This document shows, piece after piece, positions 48,235 to 57,595 of a stretch of DNA of 64,000 nt; within the stretch, counting starts at the first letter, position 1; every line of letters starts with the position of its first letter. The stretch comes from WHSV01 sp050694055 (GTDB lineage Bacteria; Actinomycetota; CADDZG01; WHSQ01), in the NCBI GenBank assembly GCA_050694055.1, contig JBOGWX010000066.1, positions 4,668 to 68,667 of the forward strand, written 5' to 3'. The translations under genes were made by a program, and so were the position numbers. The notes below the pieces were generated by a model that did not search any database, was not told where the DNA came from, and saw only the letters and a program-made list of their open reading frames with translations.

Positions 48235-48939
48235 TCAATAGCCGCCGAAGTAGTCGAGCTCCTCAGGAGCGATGGGCCTGAGCGCGTTTAGGTAGTCAAC
48301 GGCCGCCTCGTCGTCCAGCTCGGAGTAGACGACGTACGCGCTGGTCTCGCCTAACTCGACAAGGGCCACATGCCTACCGAGCGAGCTGCGCTCGAGCTCG
48401 GTGAGATGAATCTGGCGCCCCCCTTCGGCAATGACGGTCGTGCAACTGCCCACGGTCTCGCCGGAGCTCAGTCCCGCGAGATGGATGCCGCACCCCGCTT
48501 CAGAGATGTCAATTTTTGAGGCGAGAGGACTTTGGAACGCAAACACGTAGTCGTTTCCTCTGCGATACCTGAAGTCGACCCATTGCCCGAAGGAAAGAGC
48601 GATGGGACGCACCCTCTCCGCCTCGTATCCCGGAAAGATCCGGGTTGGCTCGTAAGTCTGAAAGGTGAGAGCCGCTGCCTGCTGTGCGACCCGGCGATTC
48701 TCGTCGGTCCTTTCTTTGAGCCAGAGACCGGCGACCGTCAGCAGCGAGAGGGCTGCGGTGAGAGCAAGTCCCAGTAAGAGAATCCTCGTCCGCGGCAATG
48801 GCCTTCCGTGACGCTTCGCTCGGCGCGCGAAGACCCCGGTCAGAATTATCGCCACCAGCAGGATCAAGGGTCCGAAAACCAGCGCGAAGAAGACAGGGCC
48901 CCAATACCATTCGCCGAATACCGGACCGGCGACGGTCAT
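48235..48939 (-). CDS. Uncharacterised membrane-anchored protein
   Basis: 234 residues from ATG 48939 (GTG 48954 possible). Two membrane segments near the N-terminus (WGPVFFALVFGPLILLVAIIL and RILLLGLALTAALSLLTVAGL) are followed by an extracytoplasmic domain of about 150 residues. That part is rich in beta-type sequence (FGQWVDFRYRRGNDYVFAFQ; SETVGSCTT-like region with two Cys). I do not recognise the family. Convergent with the hydrolase gene, 27 bases apart. Confidence 0.6.
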   Translation of the reverse strand: MTVAGPVFGEWYWGPVFFALVFGPLILLVAIILTGVFARRAKRHGRPLPRTRILLLGLALTAALSLLTVAGLWLKERTDENRRVAQQAAALTFQTYEPTRIFPGYEAERVRPIALSFGQWVDFRYRRGNDYVFAFQSPLASKIDISEAGCGIHLAGLSSGETVGSCTTVIAEGGRQIHLTELERSSLGRHVALVELGETSAYVVYSELDDEAAVDYLNALRPIAPEELDYFGGY

Positions 48940-49129
48940 GTTTGACCTACCCACCGCGGCGCAACCTCGAGCGACGACGGAGGCGCGAACCGGTGGGAGC
49001 TCATGCCTGGGGCCGGGGTGAGGTCATGCCTTAGCTTCGACGTCCTTCGCACCGCGCCTAAACGGCCGCACCTCTCGACAGTGGGTCTAATTCTGGGATG
49101 GAGGACGCAACCGGGGAGAGAATAGGGCC

Positions 49130-49489
49130 ATGAACCTGAAGTCGCTGCGCGCCCATTGCCTGCGCAAGCCCGGTGTTACGGAGAGCTACCCGTTCGGACC
49201 CGGTGCTCTGGTCATGAAGGTCGGGGCCAAGGTGTTCGCCATCATCGGTGAGGACGAGGAGCCACTGCAGGCGAGCTTCAAGTGCGAGCCGGAGATCGCC
49301 GACGTCCTGCGCAACACCCACGCGGCCGTCAGGCCCGGCTATCACCTCAACAAACGCCACTGGAACACGGTCACCCTGGACGGCACGGTGGAGGACTCGG
49401 ACGTCTTCGATTGGATGGACGACTCCTACGACCTGGTGCTGGCGGGACTACCCCGCCGGGCCCGCGACGAGATCGTGGGGGAGCAATGA
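49130..49489 (+). CDS. MmcQ/YjbR-family protein
   Basis: 119 residues. Marks of the family: LRAHCLRKPGVTESYPFGPGALVMKVGAKVFA near the N-terminus and GYHLNKRHWNTVTLDGTV with the conserved His-Trp, then YDLVLAGLPRR. The fold is a CyaY-like double-wing domain, often annotated as DNA-binding, with no firm cellular role. ATG 49130 gives the typical length. Confidence 0.88.
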   Translation: MNLKSLRAHCLRKPGVTESYPFGPGALVMKVGAKVFAIIGEDEEPLQASFKCEPEIADVLRNTHAAVRPGYHLNKRHWNTVTLDGTVEDSDVFDWMDDSYDLVLAGLPRRARDEIVGEQ

Positions 49490-49594
49490 CGAACGGATCC
49501 CGATGACCTGGTCGCTCTCGGGCGAACGGCTCCTCTTCGACTGGTCCAGGTCCCCGCCGGATACAATCTGTCTTCGACGCGACAAGGAGGCCTT

Positions 49595-49834
49595 ATGACC
49601 GAGTTGTCCGACCGCTTCCAGGCATTGCTGTCCGAGTTCGAAGACATGACGGACGAGGTGACTCCGCAGGAGGCGGCGCGCTCCTTGGACGATCCCGCTC
49701 TGCAGATGTTCTGGCGTAAGTGGCCGGAGTTGAGCTACTGGGCCGGCTCACTGTGGCGCGAGCTCAATGAGGATCTCGACGATTCGGCCTCACCGGCATC
49801 CGACGGCGTCAGCGATGTCGGTGGCAGCGGCTGA
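49595..49834 (+). CDS. Small acidic protein of unknown function
   Basis: 79 residues. ATG 49595 follows AAGGAGG by 7 bases, and TACAAT at 49562 could be a -10 box, so expression is credible. Mostly helical and acidic (MTELSDRFQALLSEFEDMTDE), with a Trp-rich core (MFWRKWPELSYWAGSLWREL) and a disordered Ser/Gly tail. Not recognised. It ends one base before the CBS-domain start and is probably co-transcribed with it. Confidence 0.6.
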   Translation: MTELSDRFQALLSEFEDMTDEVTPQEAARSLDDPALQMFWRKWPELSYWAGSLWRELNEDLDDSASPASDGVSDVGGSG

Positions 49835-49835
49835 G

Positions 49836-50216
49836 ATGGCGATGCTCAAAGACGTCATGACCGACGAGGTGTTCACGATCAGCGCGGATGCCTCGATGGT
49901 CGAGGCCGCGCAGGGGATGGCGAAGGGCAAGTTGGGATCGGCCTTGATCGTGCAGGGGTCGTGGCTCGCCGGCATCATCACCGAACGCGACGTGCTGCGG
50001 GCGGCGGCCTCGGGCGACGACCTCAACGGCGTCAAGGTCAAGGACTGGATGACCAGAGATCCGATCACGGCTTCCCCCGAATCGTACACCGAGGAGGCGG
50101 CCGCAACCATGTTCACGCACGGGTTTCGCCACCTCCCCGTTACCGAGGGCCACGAGATCTTGGGCGTAGTGAGCCTGCGCGACGTCCTCAGCGCGCGCAT
50201 ACGCCGTCGTTCCTAG
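49836..50216 (+). CDS. Two-CBS-domain protein
   Basis: 126 residues from ATG 49836; ATG 49815 is also possible. Tandem CBS domains: VMTDEVFTISADASMVEAAQ ... SWLAGIITERDVLRAA and WMTRDPITASPESYTEEAAA ... HEILGVVSLRDVLSA. Such stand-alone pairs bind adenine nucleotides and act as energy sensors. Its end overlaps the convergent adenylate kinase gene by four bases. Confidence 0.9.
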   Translation: MAMLKDVMTDEVFTISADASMVEAAQGMAKGKLGSALIVQGSWLAGIITERDVLRAAASGDDLNGVKVKDWMTRDPITASPESYTEEAAATMFTHGFRHLPVTEGHEILGVVSLRDVLSARIRRRS

Positions 50217-50872
50217 CCGCGCGAGCGCCCCGCTTCTCTTAGAACGTCAATGACGCGCGCGTAGACCTCATCTGGCTCGCCGGTCCCATCGAGGCGGTGA
50301 AGTATCCCCTTGCGATCGTAGAACTCGAGCACGGGCACGGTTTCTCGCCTGTAGATCTGAAGTCGATCCCTAATGACGTCCTCGGACGCATCCTCACGCT
50401 GCTGCAGCGGCTCACCGTCGACGTCGCAAACACCGGGAGTGCGGGGTGGATTTTTCGTCAGGTTGTAAACGTGTCCGTTGGGGCAGGTACGGCGTCCGGC
50501 GATGCGGACGAAGACCTCCTCATCGGGAACCTCCAGGACCAATACGGCCTCGGCTCGGGAGTCACCGAGGTCGCGGTCCATCGCCTGCGCTTGATTCAGG
50601 TTGCGCGGGAAACCGTCCAGGATCCATCCGTCGGGGGCGTCGGGCTCTGCCAGCCGTCGGAGCACCATCTCCGTTACGAGGTCGTCGGGCACCAGACGGC
50701 CGTCCTTCATGAAACCCTGGGCGCGACGGCCCAGGTCGGAGCTCTCCGCGACCTCCGCTCGCAGCATGGCGCCGGTGGAGATGTGAGGAACGCTCAAGTG
50801 CTCGCCGAGGCGCTCGGCCAGGGTTCCCTTGCCTCCTCCGGGAGGTCCCAAAATCATGAGTCGCCGGACCAC
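50213..50872 (-). CDS. adk: Adenylate kinase
   Basis: 219 residues. P-loop GPPGGGKGT (9-17), NMP-binding PHISTGAMLRAEV, GWILDGFPRNLNQAQAMD and a long LID (about 125-165: RRTCPNGHVYNLTKNPP ... GVCDVDGEPLQQREDAS) with Cys/His/Asp residues for a structural zinc. Balances ATP, ADP and AMP. Standing alone and not next to secY and infA, it may be a second copy. Confidence 0.93.
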   Translation of the reverse strand: MVRRLMILGPPGGGKGTLAERLGEHLSVPHISTGAMLRAEVAESSDLGRRAQGFMKDGRLVPDDLVTEMVLRRLAEPDAPDGWILDGFPRNLNQAQAMDRDLGDSRAEAVLVLEVPDEEVFVRIAGRRTCPNGHVYNLTKNPPRTPGVCDVDGEPLQQREDASEDVIRDRLQIYRRETVPVLEFYDRKGILHRLDGTGEPDEVYARVIDVLREAGRSRG

Positions 50873-51043
50873 ATCGCTCTCCTCGATCGGCGGCTTGCAC
50901 TGAGCGCTCGTCCCGCTCGAGCCACGGCGAGGCGGGCTCGAGACATCATTACGTCATGCGCGTTCGGCCTGCCACCCTCGACGCTGTGAAGGGGATCCCG
51001 GCGATCTACGCTCCCATCGCGCGCGAAACGGCCATTCCTCCTC

Positions 51044-51072
51044 GGTGACGCGGGGGTGACGGAGCGGTGACG
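51044..51072 (-). promoter_or_regulatory. PHO-box-like triple 11-bp direct repeats
   Basis: GGTGACG occurs at 51044-51050, 51055-51061 and 51066-51072, exactly 11 bp apart; on the minus strand this is CGTCACC plus four spacer bases, three times. The 7+4 architecture and CACC core resemble PhoP direct-repeat units of actinobacteria (GTTCACC type). It lies 78 bases before the metalloprotease start and about 170 bases before the divergent adk start. Confidence 0.6.
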
Positions 51073-51149
51073 CACGCCTGCCAGTCTGGGGCGCGCTAAG
51101 AGAGCGTTTGCGTGTACGCGCTCGGCCCAACTTCTGAAAGGAGACCGCT

Positions 51150-53414
51150 ATGCCGGTTCTCTCTGATCCGACGGTCGTCGAGGAAACTTCGCCGGCGGAT
51201 ATCACTCTCGATGACGGACACGGCGATGGGGCCGTGGGGGCCGGAATCTCCACGGAGGCCGAAGAGGCCCCCGTCAACGGGCTCATGGCCGAGGAGCGGC
51301 TCGAGGAGAGGGGCGATCTCCAGATCGAGGCCCCGGGAGCTCCTCAGGTCCCGATACCGGCTCCCTTCCCTCCACCGATATTCCTGAGGAAACGCGCCGT
51401 ACGAGGTCGCTATCGCAGTCCCGGGATCGGGTGGCAGCTCGAGTTGCGTATCGACGTCGACGGGTCGAAGCCCTTGAAGAAGGTAAGCGGCGACTTCTTC
51501 TCGACCACCGGAGCGACCACCAGTTACTTCGGTTCCTTTATCGTCAAGAACCCGACCGTCACGACGACGGCGAGTGAAGTCAAGATCGAGGGTCTAGGGA
51601 CGTTCACCTGGGCGGCGTCGGCCCCCTTCATTCGGGTGACGATTCCGCGCGTCACCATCCTGCAGTCGCCGAAGCCCGCCACTTTGCAGTTCATCACTCC
51701 ACCCAGCACGCCCGGCGCGAGCTATCTCTGCCCGTTCTCGTCGCCCTACTTCCGCACGATTCAGTTCGAGCAAGATTCGGTGGCGGGCGCCGTTCCGTTC
51801 ATCTCCTACAACACGGGCTCGCTGCCTCAGCCGCCGGGAAGCCCCGTAAAGACGCTAACCGTGCCCCAAGCCTTCGCGGATGGTGGTATCGAGTTGCAGC
51901 TTGCGGGCACGCCGAACGTCATCCCGGTCTCGGCGGCAGGGAGCGACACCAAGTGGAACGACAGCGAGCTTCACGCTGCGATGGTGAATCACTTCAGCTT
52001 GTTCGCCAACGTGCCCCAGTGGAAGGTGTGGCTGCTGGTCGCGACGACGCATGTCGGCGGCTACCGCGGCATCATGTTCGACTACAGCGACTCGAATCAG
52101 CGCCAGGGAGCCGCGGTCTTCTACGACGCCATCAAGGGCTCCGACGCGGCAAGTCAGCGGGCGCAACTTCGCACCTACGTCCACGAGTTGGGGCACGCCT
52201 TCAATCTGCTCCATTCGTGGCAGAAGAACCTGGCCGATCCGCCGGCACCGCTCGGATCCAATGGAGGGTTGGGCGATCTTTCGTGGATGAACTATGCCTG
52301 GAAGTATCAGCCTCCCGCTCCCGCTCCCGGTGGCGAGGCCGCCTACTGGGCTGCCTTCCCCTTCCAGTTCACCAACAACGAGCTCATCCATCTCCGGCAC
52401 GGCTTCTACAAGAACGTGATCATGGGCGCGCACGCGTTCGGAAAAGGCGCCGCAGACATAGACCCAGAGATGTTCGACGAGCCGATGGTCGATAACTCCG
52501 GACTCGCGCTCGAACTTCGCGCGAAGGACACCTTCGAGTTCGGCGAACCGGTGGTCATCGAGCTCAAATTGAGCGCGACGGATCTGAGAGGTCGTCAGAC
52601 GCATGGGTTCCTCCACCCCAACGACGACTTCGTCTCGGTGGCCATACGTGAGCCTTCGGGCCGAACGCGCGCCTTTCAGCCGATGATGCGTCACTGTGCC
52701 GACGAGGAAAAGACCATCCAGCTCGACCCCGCCCAGCCGGCCATCTACGACTCCGCTTACATCGGTTTCGGCAAGGACGGCTTCTACTTCGACCAGCCGG
52801 GCGAGTATCTGCTGAGAGCCCAGTACATCGCCACCGACGGGTCGCGCGTCATGGCGCCGGTGGTGCGTTTGCGCGTTCGTCCCCCGGCATCGCAGGCGGA
52901 CGAGCGAGTGGGCGAGTTGCTGCTCGGCGAGCAGCAGGGTCAGCTTCTTACGCTGCTCGGCTCGGAATCCGAGGCCCTTGCGTCGGGCAACGAGGCGCTC
53001 GACACCCTGCTCGAGGAGCACGGCGAGCACCCGCTATCCGTCTATGCCCGCCTGGTGAAGGGCGTCAACGCCGAGCGGGACTTCAAGTACCTGACCGTCG
53101 ACAAGAGGCTGCACGTCAAGGAGGCGCGGCCTCAAGAGAGCATCGACTTGCTGTCGGATGTCGAGCAGGCATCGGCAGGTGACGAGGGGGTCGACAACAT
53201 CACCCTCAACCTGGCGATGCGTCGACATGCCCGAGCGGAGGCCAAGGCCGGCAACCTCGAGCAGGCGAGCGACGTCATGGACCGCATGGTCACCATCTTC
53301 GAAGGTAAGGGACTGAACCCCCAGGTCCTGCAGCGCGTGCGCCAGCAGGCCGAGGCGACCAAGGCCGCGATCGCAGCAGAGACCGACGGGGGATCATCAG
53401 ACGACGAGGAGTAA
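51150..53414 (+). CDS. Large zinc metalloprotease-like protein
   Basis: 754 residues. ATG 51150 after GAAAGGAGA. Residues 1-90 are acidic and disordered with Pro runs and no signal peptide. A beta-rich region (90-240) precedes the catalytic segment with H345-ELGH349 and a third His at 355 (HELGHAFNLLH), a metzincin-like HExxHxxxxxH where Asn replaces the usual Gly. A beta-sandwich (about 445-600) and a helical C-terminal repeat region (600-754) follow, ending in a Glu/Asp tail. No inhibitor gene is recognised. The small downstream gene is only 10 bases away and probably its partner. Confidence 0.75.
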   Translation: MPVLSDPTVVEETSPADITLDDGHGDGAVGAGISTEAEEAPVNGLMAEERLEERGDLQIEAPGAPQVPIPAPFPPPIFLRKRAVRGRYRSPGIGWQLELRIDVDGSKPLKKVSGDFFSTTGATTSYFGSFIVKNPTVTTTASEVKIEGLGTFTWAASAPFIRVTIPRVTILQSPKPATLQFITPPSTPGASYLCPFSSPYFRTIQFEQDSVAGAVPFISYNTGSLPQPPGSPVKTLTVPQAFADGGIELQLAGTPNVIPVSAAGSDTKWNDSELHAAMVNHFSLFANVPQWKVWLLVATTHVGGYRGIMFDYSDSNQRQGAAVFYDAIKGSDAASQRAQLRTYVHELGHAFNLLHSWQKNLADPPAPLGSNGGLGDLSWMNYAWKYQPPAPAPGGEAAYWAAFPFQFTNNELIHLRHGFYKNVIMGAHAFGKGAADIDPEMFDEPMVDNSGLALELRAKDTFEFGEPVVIELKLSATDLRGRQTHGFLHPNDDFVSVAIREPSGRTRAFQPMMRHCADEEKTIQLDPAQPAIYDSAYIGFGKDGFYFDQPGEYLLRAQYIATDGSRVMAPVVRLRVRPPASQADERVGELLLGEQQGQLLTLLGSESEALASGNEALDTLLEEHGEHPLSVYARLVKGVNAERDFKYLTVDKRLHVKEARPQESIDLLSDVEQASAGDEGVDNITLNLAMRRHARAEAKAGNLEQASDVMDRMVTIFEGKGLNPQVLQRVRQQAEATKAAIAAETDGGSSDDEE

Positions 53415-53424
53415 CCTCGCCCGG

Positions 53425-53973
53425 ATGACATCGCCCGAACGCGACGACGGGGGGCATGGGCCCCCCGTCGTCCTTCTATTGCACGGACCGAAGGGCCCCC
53501 ACCCCGCCGGCGTAGCGGTTCCCGTCCGGGTTGAGCTCCGCAACGAGGGGCCGGATGAGCTATGGATGGTGGGCGTCGTCGACGGCTCCGAGGGTGGAGT
53601 GCGTTACCCGCACTACCTGCCCACCGTGTCGCGCGAGGGAAGGGTCGTGGCCCAACCTCCGCCGCCCGAGGACCCGCTCGTGGGACCGTTGCGGGCGGTG
53701 GACTTCCGGCGTCTGGCCCCCGGCGAGGCGTTCGATCCGACCGAGCCCCGGCAGGGCGCGGCCTACCTCCCGTTGTCGACACTCACCAACTTCATTCCTC
53801 TGGAATCCGGGAAGTACGGCTACCGCGTGGAGCTCTCGACCGAGAGCGACCACCCCGATGAATGGCTGGGACGCTTCAACCAAGAGGGCGAGCGTGAGGC
53901 CGTGCTCGCGCTGATCGCGAAGGTGCCGCGCCTGCGAGTGGCTTCGAACTCACTCGAGGTCGAAGTGCGCTGA
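53425..53973 (+). CDS. Uncharacterised partner of the metalloprotease
   Basis: 182 residues, ATG 53425, 10 bases after the metalloprotease stop. Reads as an immunoglobulin-like beta sandwich: VAVPVRVELRNEGPDELWMVG, TNFIPLESGKYGYRVELSTE and a final strand VASNSLEVEVR, resembling domains that describe intrinsic limits on relative ligand orientation in secreted proteins, and similar in style to residues 445-600 of its neighbour. No signal peptide or catalytic motif. Family not recognised. Confidence 0.6.
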   Translation: MTSPERDDGGHGPPVVLLLHGPKGPHPAGVAVPVRVELRNEGPDELWMVGVVDGSEGGVRYPHYLPTVSREGRVVAQPPPPEDPLVGPLRAVDFRRLAPGEAFDPTEPRQGAAYLPLSTLTNFIPLESGKYGYRVELSTESDHPDEWLGRFNQEGEREAVLALIAKVPRLRVASNSLEVEVR

Positions 53974-54008
53974 GGAAAAACCTCGCGCTCGAAAGGAGCA
54001 GGTGGGAT

Positions 54009-54935
54009 TCAGGCGGAGACCGCCTCGGCCATCTTGTTGGGCTCATGCTCGCGCCTTACTCGTTCGGCCGCGAGGATGAAGCCGACGCCCCACGCGGTGG
54101 CCACTGAGGCCCAGTAAGCGTTGAGCGCGCTGGCGTCACCGGGATTGGCGATCGAAGCCAGCCCGAAGAGCACCGACGAGAGCCCAGCCGACCACGCGGG
54201 CAATCGCCACCCGGCAGGCCTCGCAGCCGCCAAGGCGGCGAGTCCCACGATGATCAGCGAGAACGCTCCCATTGCCGACCAGTGGCCGTAGTGGAGTACC
54301 TGTTCGAGCTCTTCGTTCGAGGAGGTGCCTTCCCTGGCAGCCGCATTGAACTCGGATTCGGAGGCGTCGTCGTCAAGGCCTTCGAAGATTTGTGGCGCTA
54401 CACGAGAGGCCTCGAGCCCGATGCGAAACTCGACGAACGAATAGACGAGCAACGGCACGACCGCGAGCGCGGCGGCAACGGCCAGTGTCTTGCTCACATT
54501 GATTGACGGACGCAGCAACTCGGCGCGCCCAGGATGCAAGACAACGAGAAGCAACGGGATGACCAGGAACGCGCCGACGAACGGGTCAAAGTAGCGATCG
54601 ACGACGAGCGTCACACCCACGAGCAGCCACAGCGCGATGACGACCTGATACATCTGAGCGATTCTCTGCCCCGGCCGCCGAACGTGGCCGAGGAGGCCGG
54701 CGAGGCTCATCACGAAGATCCAGCCGAAGGCGATCTCGTGAACCCGGTGCGACACCGCTCCCTCGTCGAGGAACCATCCGAGCACCGCAAAGGGAAGCGG
54801 CGACATGAACCCGTGCATCAGGGCAAAAAGAGCTAGCAGGACAAAGAAGACGATCATGCGGGCTTTGCTCGGCGTGCCGGCTGCCGTGGTCTCGGATTCG
54901 GGTGTCGTGTCGATGGGTGTTCTTGCCATGCCCAT
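54009..54935 (-). CDS. Polytopic membrane protein of unknown function
   Basis: 308 residues from ATG 54935; in-frame ATGs at 54959 and 54929 also exist. About nine hydrophobic segments (ARMIVFFVLLALFALMH; IAFGWIFVMSLAGLLGH; VVIALWLLVGVTLVV; FVGAFLVIPLLLVVLH, and more toward the C-terminus), with a hydrophilic acidic insert (FEGLDDDASESEFNAAAREG) in the middle. I do not recognise the family. It is divergent from the SpoIIE-type phosphatase gene. Confidence 0.65.
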   Translation of the reverse strand: MGMARTPIDTTPESETTAAGTPSKARMIVFFVLLALFALMHGFMSPLPFAVLGWFLDEGAVSHRVHEIAFGWIFVMSLAGLLGHVRRPGQRIAQMYQVVIALWLLVGVTLVVDRYFDPFVGAFLVIPLLLVVLHPGRAELLRPSINVSKTLAVAAALAVVPLLVYSFVEFRIGLEASRVAPQIFEGLDDDASESEFNAAAREGTSSNEELEQVLHYGHWSAMGAFSLIIVGLAALAAARPAGWRLPAWSAGLSSVLFGLASIANPGDASALNAYWASVATAWGVGFILAAERVRREHEPNKMAEAVSA

Positions 54936-55044
54936 TAGAAGACCGTTTTTCGTCCCCATCTGCAATGCGGGTAATTCGGATATCTCGGGCGAACTGCGCA
55001 GGAAACCCCTAGATGTCACTTAGGGGCACGAGGATAATGACTCG

Positions 55045-57591
55045 GTGCCACACGACAACCTTCTGAGCGGCCGAACCACGCGCCGCGCACCCTCAGCGAC
55101 ACAGTCGCCGGGCGCGCGGACGGTTTGTCGCGGGCTCTACTTGATCGCGCTTCGCAGCGCCTGGATCGCGGTGGCCGTCTGCGCCCTTGCCCCCGCCATC
55201 GCCGGCTTCTGGGCACTGTGGGGGCAGAGCTCGCTCGACGCCTTGTTCCGATCGGGGGTCTTCTCCGTTGATCCCGAGCTCCCGAGCCGGCTTGGCGAGA
55301 TTGGGATCGGTACCGAGGCGCTGCTGCAGGTCGACCTGGTCTTCCGACTGCTCAGTTTCTCGATCTTCGTCTTAACGGGGATCGTGATCTTCGCTCGGAA
55401 GTCCGATGACTGGATGACCGGCTTGTCGTCCGTCCTGTTGCTGTCCGCAGGAATGGCGTGGTTCGCGCCCCTGAACCTGCTGGACGAGAATTCCGTGCTC
55501 CGCACGATCTCCAACTACATCGGACACTCCAACCCCTTCTCGCCCGAAACCGCGCTCACCGTTCTGGGTATGTCGCTGCTCCTGTTCTTGTTGCTCTTCC
55601 CGGATGGTCGCTTCGTGCCGAGCTGGACCCGCTACATTGCGTTGACCGCGGTCGCGCACGTACTGTTGTGGCTCGCACTACCCGGATCGGCCATCGACCC
55701 CGCCACGTGGCCAGAGGCGTTGAGGATGTCCGTCGTGGTTCTCGCCGCCGGGTTCGGTAACGCCGCACAGATCTTCCGGTACTTCGCGGTCGCCAGTCCG
55801 ACCCACAGGCAGCAGACGAAGCTGGTCGTCTCCGCGCTTGCCACGATCGTGTTCGCGGTGGTGTTTCTCTTCGCCTTCAATCCTGGGCTCGGCTCCGGTT
55901 TCGAGAATCTGACTCTCGTCACGCCGCGCGTCGAGGCGATCTACAACCTCGTCCTGTTGGTCCTGCTCTCGCTTGCAGTCCTGCTCTTGCCCATATCCAT
56001 AGGGGTTTCGGTGTTGCGCTACCGGTTGTGGGACCTCGACGTGCTGATCAACAGGACCCTGGTCTACGGGGCTCTGACCAGCGTTCTCGCGCTTGGCTAC
56101 GGCATCATCGTGGTAACCATCGGGACCTTCGTGACACGCTCCTACTTCACGGTTGCGGTGGCCACGCTGCTGGTATCACTCGCGGCTCAACCGCTGCGTC
56201 GTCGCATACAGGACCTCATCGACCGGCAGTTCTATCGAGCGCGCTACGACGCGGCCAACACGGTCGACGACTTCACCACTCGCCTGCGCCAAGAGATCGA
56301 CTTGGAAACTCTGTCGAACGAACTCTTGTCCGTCGTCTCTCAAACCGTCGCGCCGACGGGGGTCTCCGTCTGGGTTCCTCGCAGCCCCGAGCGCGCGCCC
56401 GGATCCGATGTCGCAACGATGTACCGGATCGCGTTCGCGGTAGAGGGAGGACTGGCGCGCATCCGCGGCGACGACTTCGACGAGATCGAACTCGATCACG
56501 CGGCGGTCGAAGCGTTGCGCCGAGCGCCCGGCCCCCTTGATCTGGACAAAGACGAGCTCGTTTCTCGCTCACTCGAGTGCTTTCGCGAGGTGTACGTCAA
56601 GCTCGCCGTGCCCCTGGTCAGCCAGGGCGAGCTGGTTGGTGTGCTCAACCTCGGCCCCCGAATGAGCGAGACCGACTATTCGACCCAGGACTACCGTCTG
56701 CTCGAGAAGCTGAGCAGTCATACCGCCGCTGCCGTACGCGTCGCACTGCTGGTGCGCGAACACGACAACGACCTTCGTGAGCGTGAACGCATCGAGAGCG
56801 AGATGCGCGTTGCCCGGCTGATTCAGCAGCAGCTGCTTCCCAAGAAGCTTCCCCAGGTCGAGGGCTGGGACGTTGACGTTCATTACCACCCCGCACGCGA
56901 CGTCGGAGGGGACTTCTACGACTTCGTCGAGCTTGCCGACGGTCGCATTGTGCTCGTCGCCGGGGACGTGACGGGAAAAGGAGTACCGGCAGCGCTCGTC
57001 ATGGCGACGACGCGTAGCTTGCTGCGAGGAGAAATTACCCGTCTACCCAGTCCGGCCGAGATTCTAAGACGAGCCAACGAGCAGCTTTGCAACGACATCC
57101 CGCAGAACATGTTCGTCACGTGCATGTGCGCGATCATCGATCCGGCAACCGGAAGAACGGTCATGTCCAACGCCGGCCACAACGTTCCGTACATCAGCAA
57201 TGGGTTGCGCGTGAGGGAGTTCAGAGCGACGGGCATGCCTCTCGGCCTGTTGGAGGACGTCACCTACGACGAGAGTGAAACGACCCTGCGACCGGGAGAC
57301 TCATTCATCCTGCACAGCGACGGACTCGCGGAGGCGCGCAACGAATCCGGCGAGATGTTTGGGTTCCCTCGGATGAAGACGGTGCTCGAGGGCACCGATA
57401 GCCCGGAAAGCGCGATTGGCAGCCTGCTCGACGAGCTGCACGACTTCGCCGGACCCGACTACGAGCAGGAGGACGACATCACGCTCGTGGTGCTCCAGCG
57501 CCTCCCGGAAAGGGACTCATTCAGCGCCTTGACGAAGCCCAGGGTGATAGAGGCCTCGGTAACGTTCGAGGCTGGTTCCCGCCGGGCCTGA
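55045..57591 (+). CDS. Membrane-bound SpoIIE/PP2C-type serine phosphatase with GAF domain
   Basis: 848 residues, GTG 55045. Residues 30-365 contain about nine membrane helices. A GAF-like sensor domain follows (about 400-575: LVSQGELVGVLNLGPRMSETDYS), then the linker helix RIESEMRVARLIQQQLLPKKLP and the PP2C domain (about 610-830: DVGGDFYDFVEL, GDVTGKGVPAALVMATTRSLL, HSDGLAEARNESGE, QEDDITLVVLQ) with the acidic metal ligands. Such proteins dephosphorylate anti-sigma antagonists in stress signalling. No anti-sigma or STAS gene is adjacent. Confidence 0.9.
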   Translation: MPHDNLLSGRTTRRAPSATQSPGARTVCRGLYLIALRSAWIAVAVCALAPAIAGFWALWGQSSLDALFRSGVFSVDPELPSRLGEIGIGTEALLQVDLVFRLLSFSIFVLTGIVIFARKSDDWMTGLSSVLLLSAGMAWFAPLNLLDENSVLRTISNYIGHSNPFSPETALTVLGMSLLLFLLLFPDGRFVPSWTRYIALTAVAHVLLWLALPGSAIDPATWPEALRMSVVVLAAGFGNAAQIFRYFAVASPTHRQQTKLVVSALATIVFAVVFLFAFNPGLGSGFENLTLVTPRVEAIYNLVLLVLLSLAVLLLPISIGVSVLRYRLWDLDVLINRTLVYGALTSVLALGYGIIVVTIGTFVTRSYFTVAVATLLVSLAAQPLRRRIQDLIDRQFYRARYDAANTVDDFTTRLRQEIDLETLSNELLSVVSQTVAPTGVSVWVPRSPERAPGSDVATMYRIAFAVEGGLARIRGDDFDEIELDHAAVEALRRAPGPLDLDKDELVSRSLECFREVYVKLAVPLVSQGELVGVLNLGPRMSETDYSTQDYRLLEKLSSHTAAAVRVALLVREHDNDLRERERIESEMRVARLIQQQLLPKKLPQVEGWDVDVHYHPARDVGGDFYDFVELADGRIVLVAGDVTGKGVPAALVMATTRSLLRGEITRLPSPAEILRRANEQLCNDIPQNMFVTCMCAIIDPATGRTVMSNAGHNVPYISNGLRVREFRATGMPLGLLEDVTYDESETTLRPGDSFILHSDGLAEARNESGEMFGFPRMKTVLEGTDSPESAIGSLLDELHDFAGPDYEQEDDITLVVLQRLPERDSFSALTKPRVIEASVTFEAGSRRA

Positions 57592-57595
57592 AGCG

